From contig NC_135027.1 in the NCBI RefSeq assembly GCF_051020955.1, positions 1,860,001 to 1,924,000 of the forward strand: DNA of 64,000 nt, written 5' to 3'. This DNA comes from Megalopta genalis. Its lineage: Eukaryota > Arthropoda > Insecta > Hymenoptera > Halictidae. Of the stretch, positions 32,511 to 42,965 are shown piece after piece. Every line of letters starts with the position of its first letter. The stretch's first letter is position 1. The notes below the pieces were generated by a model. It saw only the letters and a list, made by a program, of their open reading frames with translations, was not told where the DNA came from and made no database searches. Both the position numbers and the translations under genes were made by a program.

Positions 32511-33425
32511 TCTGCCCGACCTGCCCGAATCTGCCCGAATCTGCATGAATCTGCCCGAATCTGTCCCTATGTGTCCCTATCTGCCCGAATCTGCCCATAT
32601 CTGCCCGAATCTGCCCGACCTGCCCGAATCTGCCCGAATCTGCCCGAATCTGCCGCTATCCGGCCCGAATCTGCCCATATCTGCCCGAATCTGTCCGAAT
32701 CTGCCCGACTTGCCCGAATCTGCCCGACATGCCCGAATCTGCCCGACCTGCCCGACTTGCCCGAATCTGCCCGAATTTGCCCGACCTGCCCGACTTGCCC
32801 GAATCTGCCCGACATGCCCGAATCTGCCCGAATCTGCCCGAATTTGAATTTCTCGGATTTAGCTGTTTTCTCGAATTTAGCTGTTTTCCCGAATCTGCCC
32901 GACCTGCCCGACATGCTCGAATCTGCCCGAACCTGCCCGAATCTGCCGCTATCAGCCCCTATCTGCCCGAATTTGCCCATATCTGCCCGAATCTGCCCGA
33001 CCTGCCCGACCTGCCCGAATCTGCCCATATCTGCCCGACCTGCCCGACCTGCCCGAAACTGCCCGAATCTGCCCGACATGCCCGAATCTGCCCGAATCTG
33101 CCCGAATTTGAATTTCTCGGATTTAGATGTTTTCTCGAATTTAGCTGTTTTCCCGAATCTGCCCGACCTGCCCGACATGCTCGAATCTGCCCGAACCTGC
33201 CCGAATCTGCCGCTATCAGCCCCTATCTGCCCGAATCTGCCCATATCTGCCCGAGTCTGACCGAATCTGCCCGAATCTGCCCGACTTGCCCGAATCTGCC
33301 CGACCTGCCCGAATCTGCCCGACATGCCCGAATCTGCCCGACTTGCCCGAATCTGCCCGACCTGCCCGAATCTGCCCGACTTGCCCGAATCTGCCCGACA
33401 TGCCCGAATCTGCCCGACCTGCCCG

Positions 33426-35031
33426 ACTTGCCCGAATCTGCCCGACATGCCCGAATCTGCCCGAATCTGCCCGAATTTGAATTTCTCGGATTTAGCTGTT
33501 TTCTCGAATTTAGCTGTTTTCCCGAATCTGCCCGACCTGCCCGACATGCTCGAATCTGCCCGAACCTGCCCGAATCTGCCGCTATCAGCCCCTATCTGCC
33601 CGAATTTGCCCATATCTGCCCGAATCTGCCCGACCTGCCCGACCTGCCCGAATCTGCCCATATCTGCCCGACCTGCCCGACCTGCCCGAAACTGCCCGAA
33701 TCTGCCCGACATGCCCGAATCTGCCCGAATCTGCCCGAATTTGAATTTCTCGGATTTAGATGTTTTCTCGAATTTAGCTGTTTTCCCGAATCTGCCCGAC
33801 CTGCCCGACATGCTCGAATCTGCCCGAACCTGCCCGAATCTGCCGCTATCAGCCCCTATCTGCCCGAATCTGCCCAAATCTGCCCGAGTCTGACCGAATC
33901 TGCCCGACTTGCCCGAATCTGCCCGACCTGCCCGAATCTGCCCGACATGCCCGAATCTGCCCGACCTGCCCGACTTGCCCGAATCTGCCCGACCTGCCCG
34001 AATCTGCCCGACATGCCCGAATCTGCCCGACCTGCCCGACCTGCCCGAATCTGCCCATATCTGCCCGACCTGCCCGACCTGCCCGAAACTGCCCGAATCT
34101 GCCCGACATGCCCGAATCTGCCCGAATCTGCCCGAATTTGAATTTCTCGGATTTAGCTGTTTTCTCGAATTTAGCTGTTTTCCCGAATCAGCCCGACCTG
34201 CCCGACATGCTCGAATCTGCCCGAACCTGCCCGAATCTGCCGCTATCAGCCCCTATCTGCCCGAATCTGCCCATATCTGCCCGAGTCTGACCGAATCTGC
34301 CCGAATCTGCCCGACCTGCCCGAATCTGCCCGAATCTGCCGCTATCAGCCCCTATCTGCCCGAATCTGCCCATATCTGCCCGAATCTGCCGCTATCAGCC
34401 CCTATCTGCTCGAATCTGCCCGAATCTGCCGACCTGCCCGAATCTGCCCGAATTTGCCCGACCTGCCCGAATCTGCCCGAATCTGCCCGACATGCCCGAA
34501 TCTGCCGCTATCAGCCCCTATCTGCCCGAATCTGCCCATATCTGCCCGAATCTGCCCGACATGCCCGAATCTGCCCATATCTGCCCGAATCAGCCCCAAT
34601 CTGCCCGAATCTGCCCGAATCTGTCCCTATGTGTCCCTATCTGCCCGAATCTGCCCGAATCTGCCCGAATCTGCCCGACCTGCCCGACCTGCCCGAATCT
34701 GCCCGATTCTGCACGACCTGCCCGAATCTGCCAGAATCTGCAGGAATCTGCCCGAACCTGCCCATATCTGCCCGAATCTGCCCGAATCTGCCCGACCTGC
34801 CCGAATCTGCCCGACCTGCCCGAATCTGCCCCACCTGCCCGAATCTGCCCGACCTGCCCGAATCTGCACCTATCTGCCCGAACCTGCCCATATCTGCCCA
34901 TATCTGCCCGAATCAGCCCGACCTGAACGAATCTGCACCTATCTGCCCGAATCTGCCCATATCTGTCCCAATCTGCCCCAATCTGCCCGAATCTGCCCGA
35001 ATCTGTCCCTATGTGTCCCTATCTGCCCGAA
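33426..35031 (-). repeat. 2.5-kb higher-order unit, copy 2
   Basis: Second copy of 30896-32510, with the same CCCGAATCAGCCCG variant after the spacer (near 34182, matching 31652) and the divergent module with GTCCCTATGTGTCCC at both ends. Confidence 0.87.
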
Positions 35032-35779
35032 TTTGCCCGACCTGCCCGAATCTGCCCGACCTGCCCGACTTGCCCGAATCTGCCCGAATTTGCCCGACCT
35101 GCCCGACTTGCCCGAATCTGCCCGACATGCCCGAATCTGCCCGAATCTGCCCGAATTTGAATTTCTCGGATTTAGCTGTTTTCTCGAATTTAGCTGTTTT
35201 CCCGAATCTGCCCGACCTGCCCGACATGCTCGAATCTGCCCGAACCTGCCCGAATCTGCCGCTATCAGCCCCTATCTGCCCGAATTTGCCCATATCTGCC
35301 CGAATCTGCCCGACTTGCCCGAATCTGCCCGACCTGCCCGAATCTGCCCGAATCTGCCGCTATCAGCCCCTATCTGCCCGAATCTGCCCATGTCTGCCCG
35401 AGTCTGACCGAATCTGCCCGAATCTGCCCGACTTGCCCGAATCTGCCCGACCTGCCCGAATCTGCCCGACATGCCCGAATCTGCCCGACCTGCCCGACCT
35501 GCCCGAAACTGCCCGAATCTGCCCATATCTGCCCGACCTGCCCGAAACTGCCCGAATCTGCCCATATCTGCCCGAATTTGCCCGACCTGCCCGAATCTGC
35601 CCGACCTGCCCGACTTGCCCGAGTCTGACCGAATTTGCCCGACCTGCCCGACTTGCCCGAATCTGCCCGACCTGCCCGAATCTGCCCGACATGCCCGAAT
35701 CTGCCCGACCTGCCCGACCTGCCCGAAACTGCCCGAATCTGCCCGACATGCCCGAATCTGCCCGAATCTGCCCGAATTT

Positions 35780-36217
35780 GAATTTCTCGGATTTAGCTGT
35801 TTTCTCGAATTTAGCTGTTTTTCCGATTTTAGCTGATTTCTCGGATTTAGCTGTTTTCTTGAATTTAGCTGTTTTCTAGGATTTAGCTGATTTCTTGGAT
35901 TTAGCTGATTTTTCAGATTTAGCTGATTTCTTGGATTTAGCTGATTTTTCAGATTTAGCTGATTTCTCGGATTTAGCTGTTTTCTTGGATTTAGCTGATT
36001 TCTCGGATTTAGCTGTTTTCTTGGATTTAGCTGATTTCTTGGATTTAGCTGATTTCTCGGATTTAGCTGTTTTCTTGGATTTAGCTGATTTTTCAGATTT
36101 AGCTGATTTCTCGGATTTATCTGATTTCTAGGATTTAGCTGTGTTCTTGGATTTAGCTGATTTCTCGGATTTTGCTGATTTCTTGGTTTTAGCTGTTTTC
36201 TCGAATTTAGCTGTTTT
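35780..36217 (+). repeat. 18-bp satellite block with exit module
   Basis: About 24 units, starting with the TTTTTCCGATTTTAGCTG variant and ending with the constant exit module from about 36117. Confidence 0.94.
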
Positions 36218-37020
36218 CCCGAATCTGCCCGACCTGCCCGACTTGCCGGAATCTGCCCGAATTTGCCCGACCTGCCCGACTTGCCCGAATCTGCCCGACC
36301 TGCCCGACTTGCCCGAATCTGCCCGAATTTGCCCGACCTGCCCGAATCTGCCCGACCTGCCCGAATCTGCCCGACCTGCCCGACTTGCCCGAATCTGCCC
36401 GAATTTGCCCGACCTGCCCGACTTGCCCGAATCTGCCCGACATGCCCGAATCTGCCCGAATCTGCCCGAATCTGCCCGAATTTGAATTTCTCGGATTTAG
36501 CTGTTTTCTTGAATTTAGCTGTTTTCCCGAATCTGCCCGACCTGCCCGACATGCTCGAATCTGCCCGAACCTGCCCGAATCTGCCGCTATCAGCCCCTAT
36601 CTGCCCGAATCTGCCCATATCTGCCCGAGTCTGACCGAATCTGCCCGAATCTGCCCGACTTGCCCGAATCTGCCCGACATGCCCGAATCTGCCCGACCTG
36701 CCCGACCTGCCCGAATCTGCCCATATCTGCCCAACCTGCCCGACCTGCCCGAAACTGCCCGAATCTGCCCGACATGCCCGAATCTGCCCGAATCTGCCCG
36801 AATTTGAATTTCTCGGATTTAGCTGTTTTCTCGAATTTAGCTGTTTTCCCGAATCTGCCCGACCTGCCCGACATGCTCGAATCTGCCCGAACCTGCCCGA
36901 ATCTGCCGCTATCAGCCCCTATCTGCCCGAATCTGCCCAAATCTGCCCGAGTCTGACCGAATCTGCCCGAATCTGCCCGAATCTGCCCGACATGCCCGAA
37001 TCTGCCCGACTTGCCCGAAT
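36140..37020 (+). repeat. 1.56-kb-offset duplication, copy 1
   Basis: Exit module plus the following C-rich array. It matches 37696-38576 at offset 1556 with very few substitutions, for example GCCCGACATG here versus GCCCAACATG at the partner (36676/38232). Confidence 0.85.
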
Positions 37021-37156
37021 CTGCCCGACTTGCCCGAATCTGCCCGAATTTGCCCGACCTGCCCGACTTGCCCGAATCTGCCCGACCTGCCCGACTTGCC
37101 CGACCTGCCCGAATCTGCCCGACATGCCCGAATCTGCCCGAATCTGCCCGAATTTG
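36218..37156 (-). repeat. 9/10-bp array, C-rich top
   Basis: Begins unusually. After the exit module it goes straight to ACTTGCCGGAATC, without the CATGCTCG and CCGCTATCAGCC series that follows most exits. The same shortcut is at 37774 and 40014. Spacers lie near 36484 and 36807. Confidence 0.93.
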
Positions 37157-38690
37157 AATTTCTCGGATTTAGCTGATTTCTTGGATTTAGCTGTTTTCCT
37201 GGATTTAGCTGATTTCTTGGATTTAGCTGATTTTTCAGATTTAGCTGTTTTCTTGGATTTAGCTGATTCCTTGGATTTAGCTGTTTTCTTGGATTTAGCT
37301 GATTCCTTGGATTTAGTTGATTTCTCGGATTTAGCTGTTTTCTTGGATTTAGCTGTTTTCTAGGATTTAGCTGATTTCTTGGATTTAGCTGATTTTTCAG
37401 ATTTAGCTGATTTCTTGGATTTAGCTGATTTTTCAGATTTAGCTGATTTCTCGGATTTAGCTGTTTTCTTGGATTTAGCTGATTTCTTGGATTTAGCTGA
37501 TTTCTCGGATTTAGCTGATTTCTTGGATTTAGCTGATTTTTCAGATTTAGCTGATTTCTCGGATTTAGCTGTTTTCTTGGATTTAGCTGATTTCTTGGAT
37601 TTAGCTGATTTCTCGGATTTAGCTGTTTTCTTGGATTTAGCTGATTTCTCAGATTTAGCTGATTTCTCGGATTTATCTGATTTCTAGGATTTAGCTGTGT
37701 TCTTGGATTTAGCTGATTTCTCGGATTTTGCTGATTTCTTGGTTTTAGCTGTTTTCTCGAATTTAGCTGTTTTCCCGAATCTGCCCGACCTGCCCGACTT
37801 GCCGGAATCTGCCCGAATTTGCCCGACCTGCCCGACTTGCCCGAATCTGCCCGACCTGCCCGACTTGCCCGAATCTGCCCGAATTTGCCCGACCTGCCCG
37901 AATCTGCCCGACCTGCCCGAATCTGCCCGACCTGCCCGACTTGCCCGAATCTGCCCGAATTTGCCCGACCTGCCCGACTTGCCCGAATCTGCCCGACATG
38001 CCCGAATCTGCCCGAATCTGCCCGAATCTGCCCGAATTTGAATTTCTCGGATTTAGCTGTTTTCTTGAATTTAGCTGTTTTCCCGAATCTGCCCGACCTG
38101 CCCGACATGCTCGAATCTGCCCGAACCTGCCCGAATCTGCCGCTATCAGCCCCTATCTGCCCGAATCTGCCCATATCTGCCCGAGTCTGACCGAATCTGC
38201 CCGAATCTGCCCGACTTGCCCGAATCTGCCCAACATGCCCGAATCTGCCCGACCTGCCCGACCTGCCCGAATCTGCCCATATCTGCCCAACCTGCCCGAC
38301 CTGCCCGAAACTGCCCGAATCTGCCCGACATGCCCGAATCTGCCCGAATCTGCCCGAATTTGAATTTCTCGGATTTAGCTGTTTTCTCGAATTTAGCTGT
38401 TTTCCCGAATCTGCCCGACCTGCCCGACATGCTCGAATCTGCCCGAACCTGCCCGAATCTGCCGCTATCAGCCCCTATCTGCCCGAATCTGCCCAAATCT
38501 GCCCGAGTCTGACCGAATCTGCCCGAATCTGCCCGACTTGCCCGAATCTGCCCGACCTGCCCGAATCTGCCCGACATGCCCGAATCTGCCCGACTTGCCC
38601 GAATCTGCCCGACTTGCCCGAATCTGCCCGAATTTGCCCGACCTGCCCGACTTGCCCGAATCTGCCCGACCTGCCCGACTTGCCCGACTT
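37092..38690 (+). repeat. 2.24-kb-offset duplication, copy 1
   Basis: An 18-bp block plus C-rich array of about 1.6 kb. It matches 39332-40930 at offset 2240. The only substitution I noted is the AGTTG versus AGCTG change near 37316/39556. Confidence 0.86.
37157..37773 (+). repeat. 18-bp satellite block with exit module
   Basis: Same plan as 26757-27374. It has a private GGATTTAGTTG unit near 37311. It is copied at 39397-40013. Confidence 0.94.
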
Positions 38691-38890
38691 GCCCGAATCT
38701 GCCCGACCTGCCCGAATCTGCCCGACATGCCCGAATCTGCCCGACTTGCCCGAATCTGCCCGACTTGCCCGAATCTGCCCGAATTTGCCCGACCTGCCCG
38801 ACTTGCCCGAATCTGCCCGACCTGCCCGACTTGCCCGACCTGCCCGAATCTGCCCGACATGCCCGAATCTGCCCGAATCTGCCCGAATTT
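37774..38890 (-). repeat. 9/10-bp array, C-rich top
   Basis: Spacers near 38041 and 38363. It includes CTGCCCAACATG and CTGCCCAACCTG variants shared with 40470-40530. Near 38690 it departs from its partner by continuing for about 200 more bases of ACTTGCCCG-rich words. Confidence 0.93.
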
Positions 38891-39184
38891 GAATTTCTCG
38901 GATTTAGCTGATTTCTTGGATTTAGCTGTTTTCCTGGATTTAGCTGATTTCTTGGATTTAGCTGATTTTTCAGATTTAGCTGTTTTCTTGGATTTAGCTG
39001 ATTTCTTGGATTTAGCTGATTTCTCGGATTTAGCTGTTTTCTTGGATTTAGCTGATTTCTCAGATTTAGCTGATTTCTCGGATTTATCTGATTTCTAGGA
39101 TTTAGCTGTGTTCTTGGATTTAGCTGATTTCTCGGATTTTGCTGATTTCTTGGTTTTAGCTGTTTTCTCGAATTTAGCTGTTTT
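38891..39184 (+). repeat. Short-middle 18-bp block with exit module
   Basis: It has the same entry and exit as the neighbouring 620-bp blocks with about 18 units removed from the middle. This is direct evidence that length changes fall in the interior of these blocks. Confidence 0.94.
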
Positions 39185-39396
39185 CCCGAATCTGCCCGAC
39201 CTGCCCGACATGCTCGAATCTGCCCGAACCTGCCCGAATCTGCCGCTATCAGCCCCTATCTGCCCGAATTTGCCCGAATCTGCCCGACCTGCCCGAATCT
39301 GCCCGACATGCCCGAATCTGCCCGACCTGCCCGACTTGCCCGACCTGCCCGAATCTGCCCGACATGCCCGAATCTGCCCGAATCTGCCCGAATTTG
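39185..39396 (-). repeat. 211-bp C-rich cassette, copy 1
   Basis: A fixed series that begins ACCTGCCCGACATGCTCG and ends AATCTGCCCGAATTTG, flanked on both sides by 18-bp blocks. It recurs with the same length at 42281-42491 and 45438-45648. Confidence 0.9.
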
Positions 39397-40930
39397 AATT
39401 TCTCGGATTTAGCTGATTTCTTGGATTTAGCTGTTTTCCTGGATTTAGCTGATTTCTTGGATTTAGCTGATTTTTCAGATTTAGCTGTTTTCTTGGATTT
39501 AGCTGATTCCTTGGATTTAGCTGTTTTCTTGGATTTAGCTGATTCCTTGGATTTAGCTGATTTCTCGGATTTAGCTGTTTTCTTGGATTTAGCTGTTTTC
39601 TAGGATTTAGCTGATTTCTTGGATTTAGCTGATTTTTCAGATTTAGCTGATTTCTTGGATTTAGCTGATTTTTCAGATTTAGCTGATTTCTCGGATTTAG
39701 CTGTTTTCTTGGATTTAGCTGATTTCTTGGATTTAGCTGATTTCTCGGATTTAGCTGATTTCTTGGATTTAGCTGATTTTTCAGATTTAGCTGATTTCTC
39801 GGATTTAGCTGTTTTCTTGGATTTAGCTGATTTCTTGGATTTAGCTGATTTCTCGGATTTAGCTGTTTTCTTGGATTTAGCTGATTTCTCAGATTTAGCT
39901 GATTTCTCGGATTTATCTGATTTCTAGGATTTAGCTGTGTTCTTGGATTTAGCTGATTTCTCGGATTTTGCTGATTTCTTGGTTTTAGCTGTTTTCTCGA
40001 ATTTAGCTGTTTTCCCGAATCTGCCCGACCTGCCCGACTTGCCGGAATCTGCCCGAATTTGCCCGACCTGCCCGACTTGCCCGAATCTGCCCGACCTGCC
40101 CGACTTGCCCGAATCTGCCCGAATTTGCCCGACCTGCCCGAATCTGCCCGACCTGCCCGAATCTGCCCGACCTGCCCGACTTGCCCGAATCTGCCCGAAT
40201 TTGCCCGACCTGCCCGACTTGCCCGAATCTGCCCGACATGCCCGAATCTGCCCGAATCTGCCCGAATCTGCCCGAATTTGAATTTCTCGGATTTAGCTGT
40301 TTTCTTGAATTTAGCTGTTTTCCCGAATCTGCCCGACCTGCCCGACATGCTCGAATCTGCCCGAACCTGCCCGAATCTGCCGCTATCAGCCCCTATCTGC
40401 CCGAATCTGCCCATATCTGCCCGAGTCTGACCGAATCTGCCCGAATCTGCCCGACTTGCCCGAATCTGCCCAACATGCCCGAATCTGCCCGACCTGCCCG
40501 ACCTGCCCGAATCTGCCCATATCTGCCCAACCTGCCCGACCTGCCCGAAACTGCCCGAATCTGCCCGACATGCCCGAATCTGCCCGAATCTGCCCGAATT
40601 TGAATTTCTCGGATTTAGCTGTTTTCTCGAATTTAGCTGTTTTCCCGAATCTGCCCGACCTGCCCGACATGCTCGAATCTGCCCGAACCTGCCCGAATCT
40701 GCCGCTATCAGCCCCTATCTGCCCGAATCTGCCCAAATCTGCCCGAGTCTGACCGAATCTGCCCGAATCTGCCCGACTTGCCCGAATCTGCCCGACCTGC
40801 CCGAATCTGCCCGACATGCCCGAATCTGCCCGACTTGCCCGAATCTGCCCGACTTGCCCGAATCTGCCCGAATTTGCCCGACCTGCCCGACTTGCCCGAA
40901 TCTGCCCGACCTGCCCGACTTGCCCGACCT
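39332..40930 (+). repeat. 2.24-kb-offset duplication, copy 2
   Basis: Second copy of 37092-38690. Confidence 0.86.
39397..40013 (+). repeat. 18-bp satellite block with exit module
   Basis: Copy of 37157-37773 without the AGTTG change. The exit module starts near 39913. Confidence 0.94.
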
Positions 40931-40979
40931 GCCCGAATCTGCCCGACATGCCCGAATCTGCCCGAATCTGCCCGAATTT
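40014..40979 (-). repeat. 9/10-bp array, C-rich top
   Basis: Copy of 37774 to about 38690, with spacers near 40281 and 40603 and the same CTGCCCAACATG variant. Confidence 0.93.
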
Positions 40980-42280
40980 GAATTTCTCGGATTTAGCTGA
41001 TTTCTTGGATTTAGCTGTTTTCCTGGATTTAGCTGATTTCTTGGATTTAGCTGATTTTTCAGATTTAGCTGTTTTCTTGGATTTAGCTGATTCCTTGGAT
41101 TTAGCTGTTTTCTTGGATTTAGCTGATTCCTTGGATTTAGCTGATTTCTCGGATTTAGCTGTTTTCTTGGATTTAGCTGTTTTCTAGGATTTAGCTGATT
41201 TCTTGGATTTAGCTGATTTTTCAGATTTAGCTGATTTCTTGGATTTAGCTGATTTTTCAGATTTAGCTGATTTCTCGGATTTAGCTGTTTTCTTGGATTT
41301 AGCTGATTTCTTGGATTTAGCTGATTTCTCGGATTTAGCTGATTTCTTGGATTTAGCTGATTTCTCGGATTTAGCTGTTTTCTTGGATTTAGCTGATTTC
41401 TTGGATTTAGCTGATTTCTCGGATTTAGCTGTTTTCTTGGATTTAGCTGATTCCTTGGATTTAGCTGATTTCTCGGATTTAGCTGTTTTCTTGGATTTAG
41501 CTGTTTTCTAGGATTTAGCTGATTTCTTGGATTTAGCTGATTTTTCAGATTTAGCTGATTTCTTGGATTTAGCTGATTTTTCAGATTTAGCTGATTTCTC
41601 GGATTTAGCTGTTTTCTTGGATTTAGCTGATTTCTTGGATTTAGCTGATTTCTCGGATTTAGCTGATTTCTTGGATTTAGCTGATTTTTCAGATTTAGCT
41701 GATTTCTCGGATTTAGCTGCTTTTTGGATTTAGCTGATTTCTTGGATTTAGCTGATTTCTCGGATTTAGCTGTTTTCTTGGATTTAGCTGATTTTTCAGA
41801 TTTAGCTGTTTTCTTGGATTTAGCTGTTTTCTTTGATTTAGCTGTTTTCTTGGATTTAGCTTTTTTCTTTGATTTAGCCGATTTCATTGATTTAGCTGAT
41901 TTCTTGGATTTAGCTGATTTTTCAGATTTAGCTGATTTCTCGGATTTAGCTGTTTTCTTGGATTTAGCTGATTTCTTGGATTTAGCTGATTTCTCGGATT
42001 TAGCTGTTTTCTTGGATTTAGCTGATTTCTCAGATTTAGCTGATTTCTCGGATTTATCTGATTTCTAGGATTTAGCTGTGTTCTTGGATTTAGCTGATTT
42101 CTTGGATTTAGCTGATTTCTCGGATTTAGCTGTTTTCTTGGATTTAGCTGATTTCTCAGATTTAGCTGATTTCTCGGATTTATCTGATTTCTAGGATTTA
42201 GCTGTGTTCTTGGATTTAGCTGATTTCTCGGATTTTGCTGATTTCTTGGTTTTAGCTGTTTTCTCGAATTTAGCTGTTTT
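40980..42280 (+). repeat. Longest 18-bp satellite block (1.3 kb)
   Basis: About 72 units with two internal CTAGG punctuations (near 41186 and 41510), which suggests a roughly 320-base internal duplication. It also has two complete exit-type TTTATCTGATTTCTAGG units (near 42053 and 42178) in tandem, about 125 bases apart. It also holds a GATTTAGCTTTTTTCTTT and GCCGATTTCATTG subfamily near 41860 that is otherwise typical of the blocks at 44.6-50.4 kb, and a shortened GCTGCTTTTTGG unit near 41718. Confidence 0.94.
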
Positions 42281-42491
42281 CCCGAATCTGCCCGACCTGC
42301 CCGACATGCTCGAATCTGCCCGAACCTGCCCGAATCTGCCGCTATCAGCCCCTATCTGCCCGAATTTGCCCGAATCTGCCCGACCTGCCCGAATCTGCCC
42401 GACATGCCCGAATCTGCCCGACCTGCCCGACTTGCCCGACCTGCCCGAATCTGCCCGACATGCCCGAATCTGCCCGAATCTGCCCGAATTT
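42281..42491 (-). repeat. 211-bp C-rich cassette, copy 2
   Basis: Same series and length as 39185-39396, again between two 18-bp blocks. Confidence 0.9.
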
Positions 42492-42965
42492 GAATTTCTC
42501 GGATTTAGCTGATTTCTTGGATTTAGCTGTTTTCCTGGATTTAGCTGATTTCTTGGATTTAGCTGATTTTTCAGATTTAGCTGTTTTCTTGGATTTAGCT
42601 GATTCCTTGGATTTAGCTGTTTTCTTGGATTTAGCTGATTCCTTGGATTTAGCTGATTTCTCGGATTTAGCTGTTTTCTTGGATTTAGCTGTTTTCTAGG
42701 ATTTAGCTGATTTCTTGGATTTAGCTGATTTTTCAGATTTAGCTGATTTCTTGGATTTAGCTGATTTTTCAGATTTAGCTGATTTCTCGGATTTAGCTGT
42801 TTTCTTGGATTTAGCTGATTTCTTGGATTTAGCTGATTTCTCGGATTTAGCTGATTTCTTGGATTTAGCTGATTTTTCAGATTTAGCTGATTTCTCGGAT
42901 TTAGCTGTTTTCTTGGATTTAGCTGATTTCTCGGATTTAGCTGTTTTCTCGAATTTAGCTGTTTT
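42492..42965 (+). repeat. 18-bp satellite block without the full exit module
   Basis: Same entry and middle as 45649-46266, but near 42930 it leaves through the simple CTCGAATTTAGCTGTTTTCCC ending, skipping the ATCTGATTTCTAGG exit series. Confidence 0.93.

Larger units (their letters stand above)
27375..35779 (-). repeat. Longest C-rich 9/10-bp stretch in the central region
   Basis: This stretch of about 8.4 kb has no long 18-bp block. Twelve short 18-bp spacers occur, near 27824, 28880, 29777, 30950, 31211, 31611, 32848, 33110, 33480, 33742, 34141 and 35160. Four of them (31211, 33110, 33742 and, later, 50579) carry GGATTTAGATG in place of GGATTTAGCTG. From 30.0 to 35.0 kb it contains a divergent subfamily with GTCCCTATGTGTCCC, CTGCACGACC, CTGCAGGAATC and CTGAACGAATCTGCACC words. 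Confidence 0.94.
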
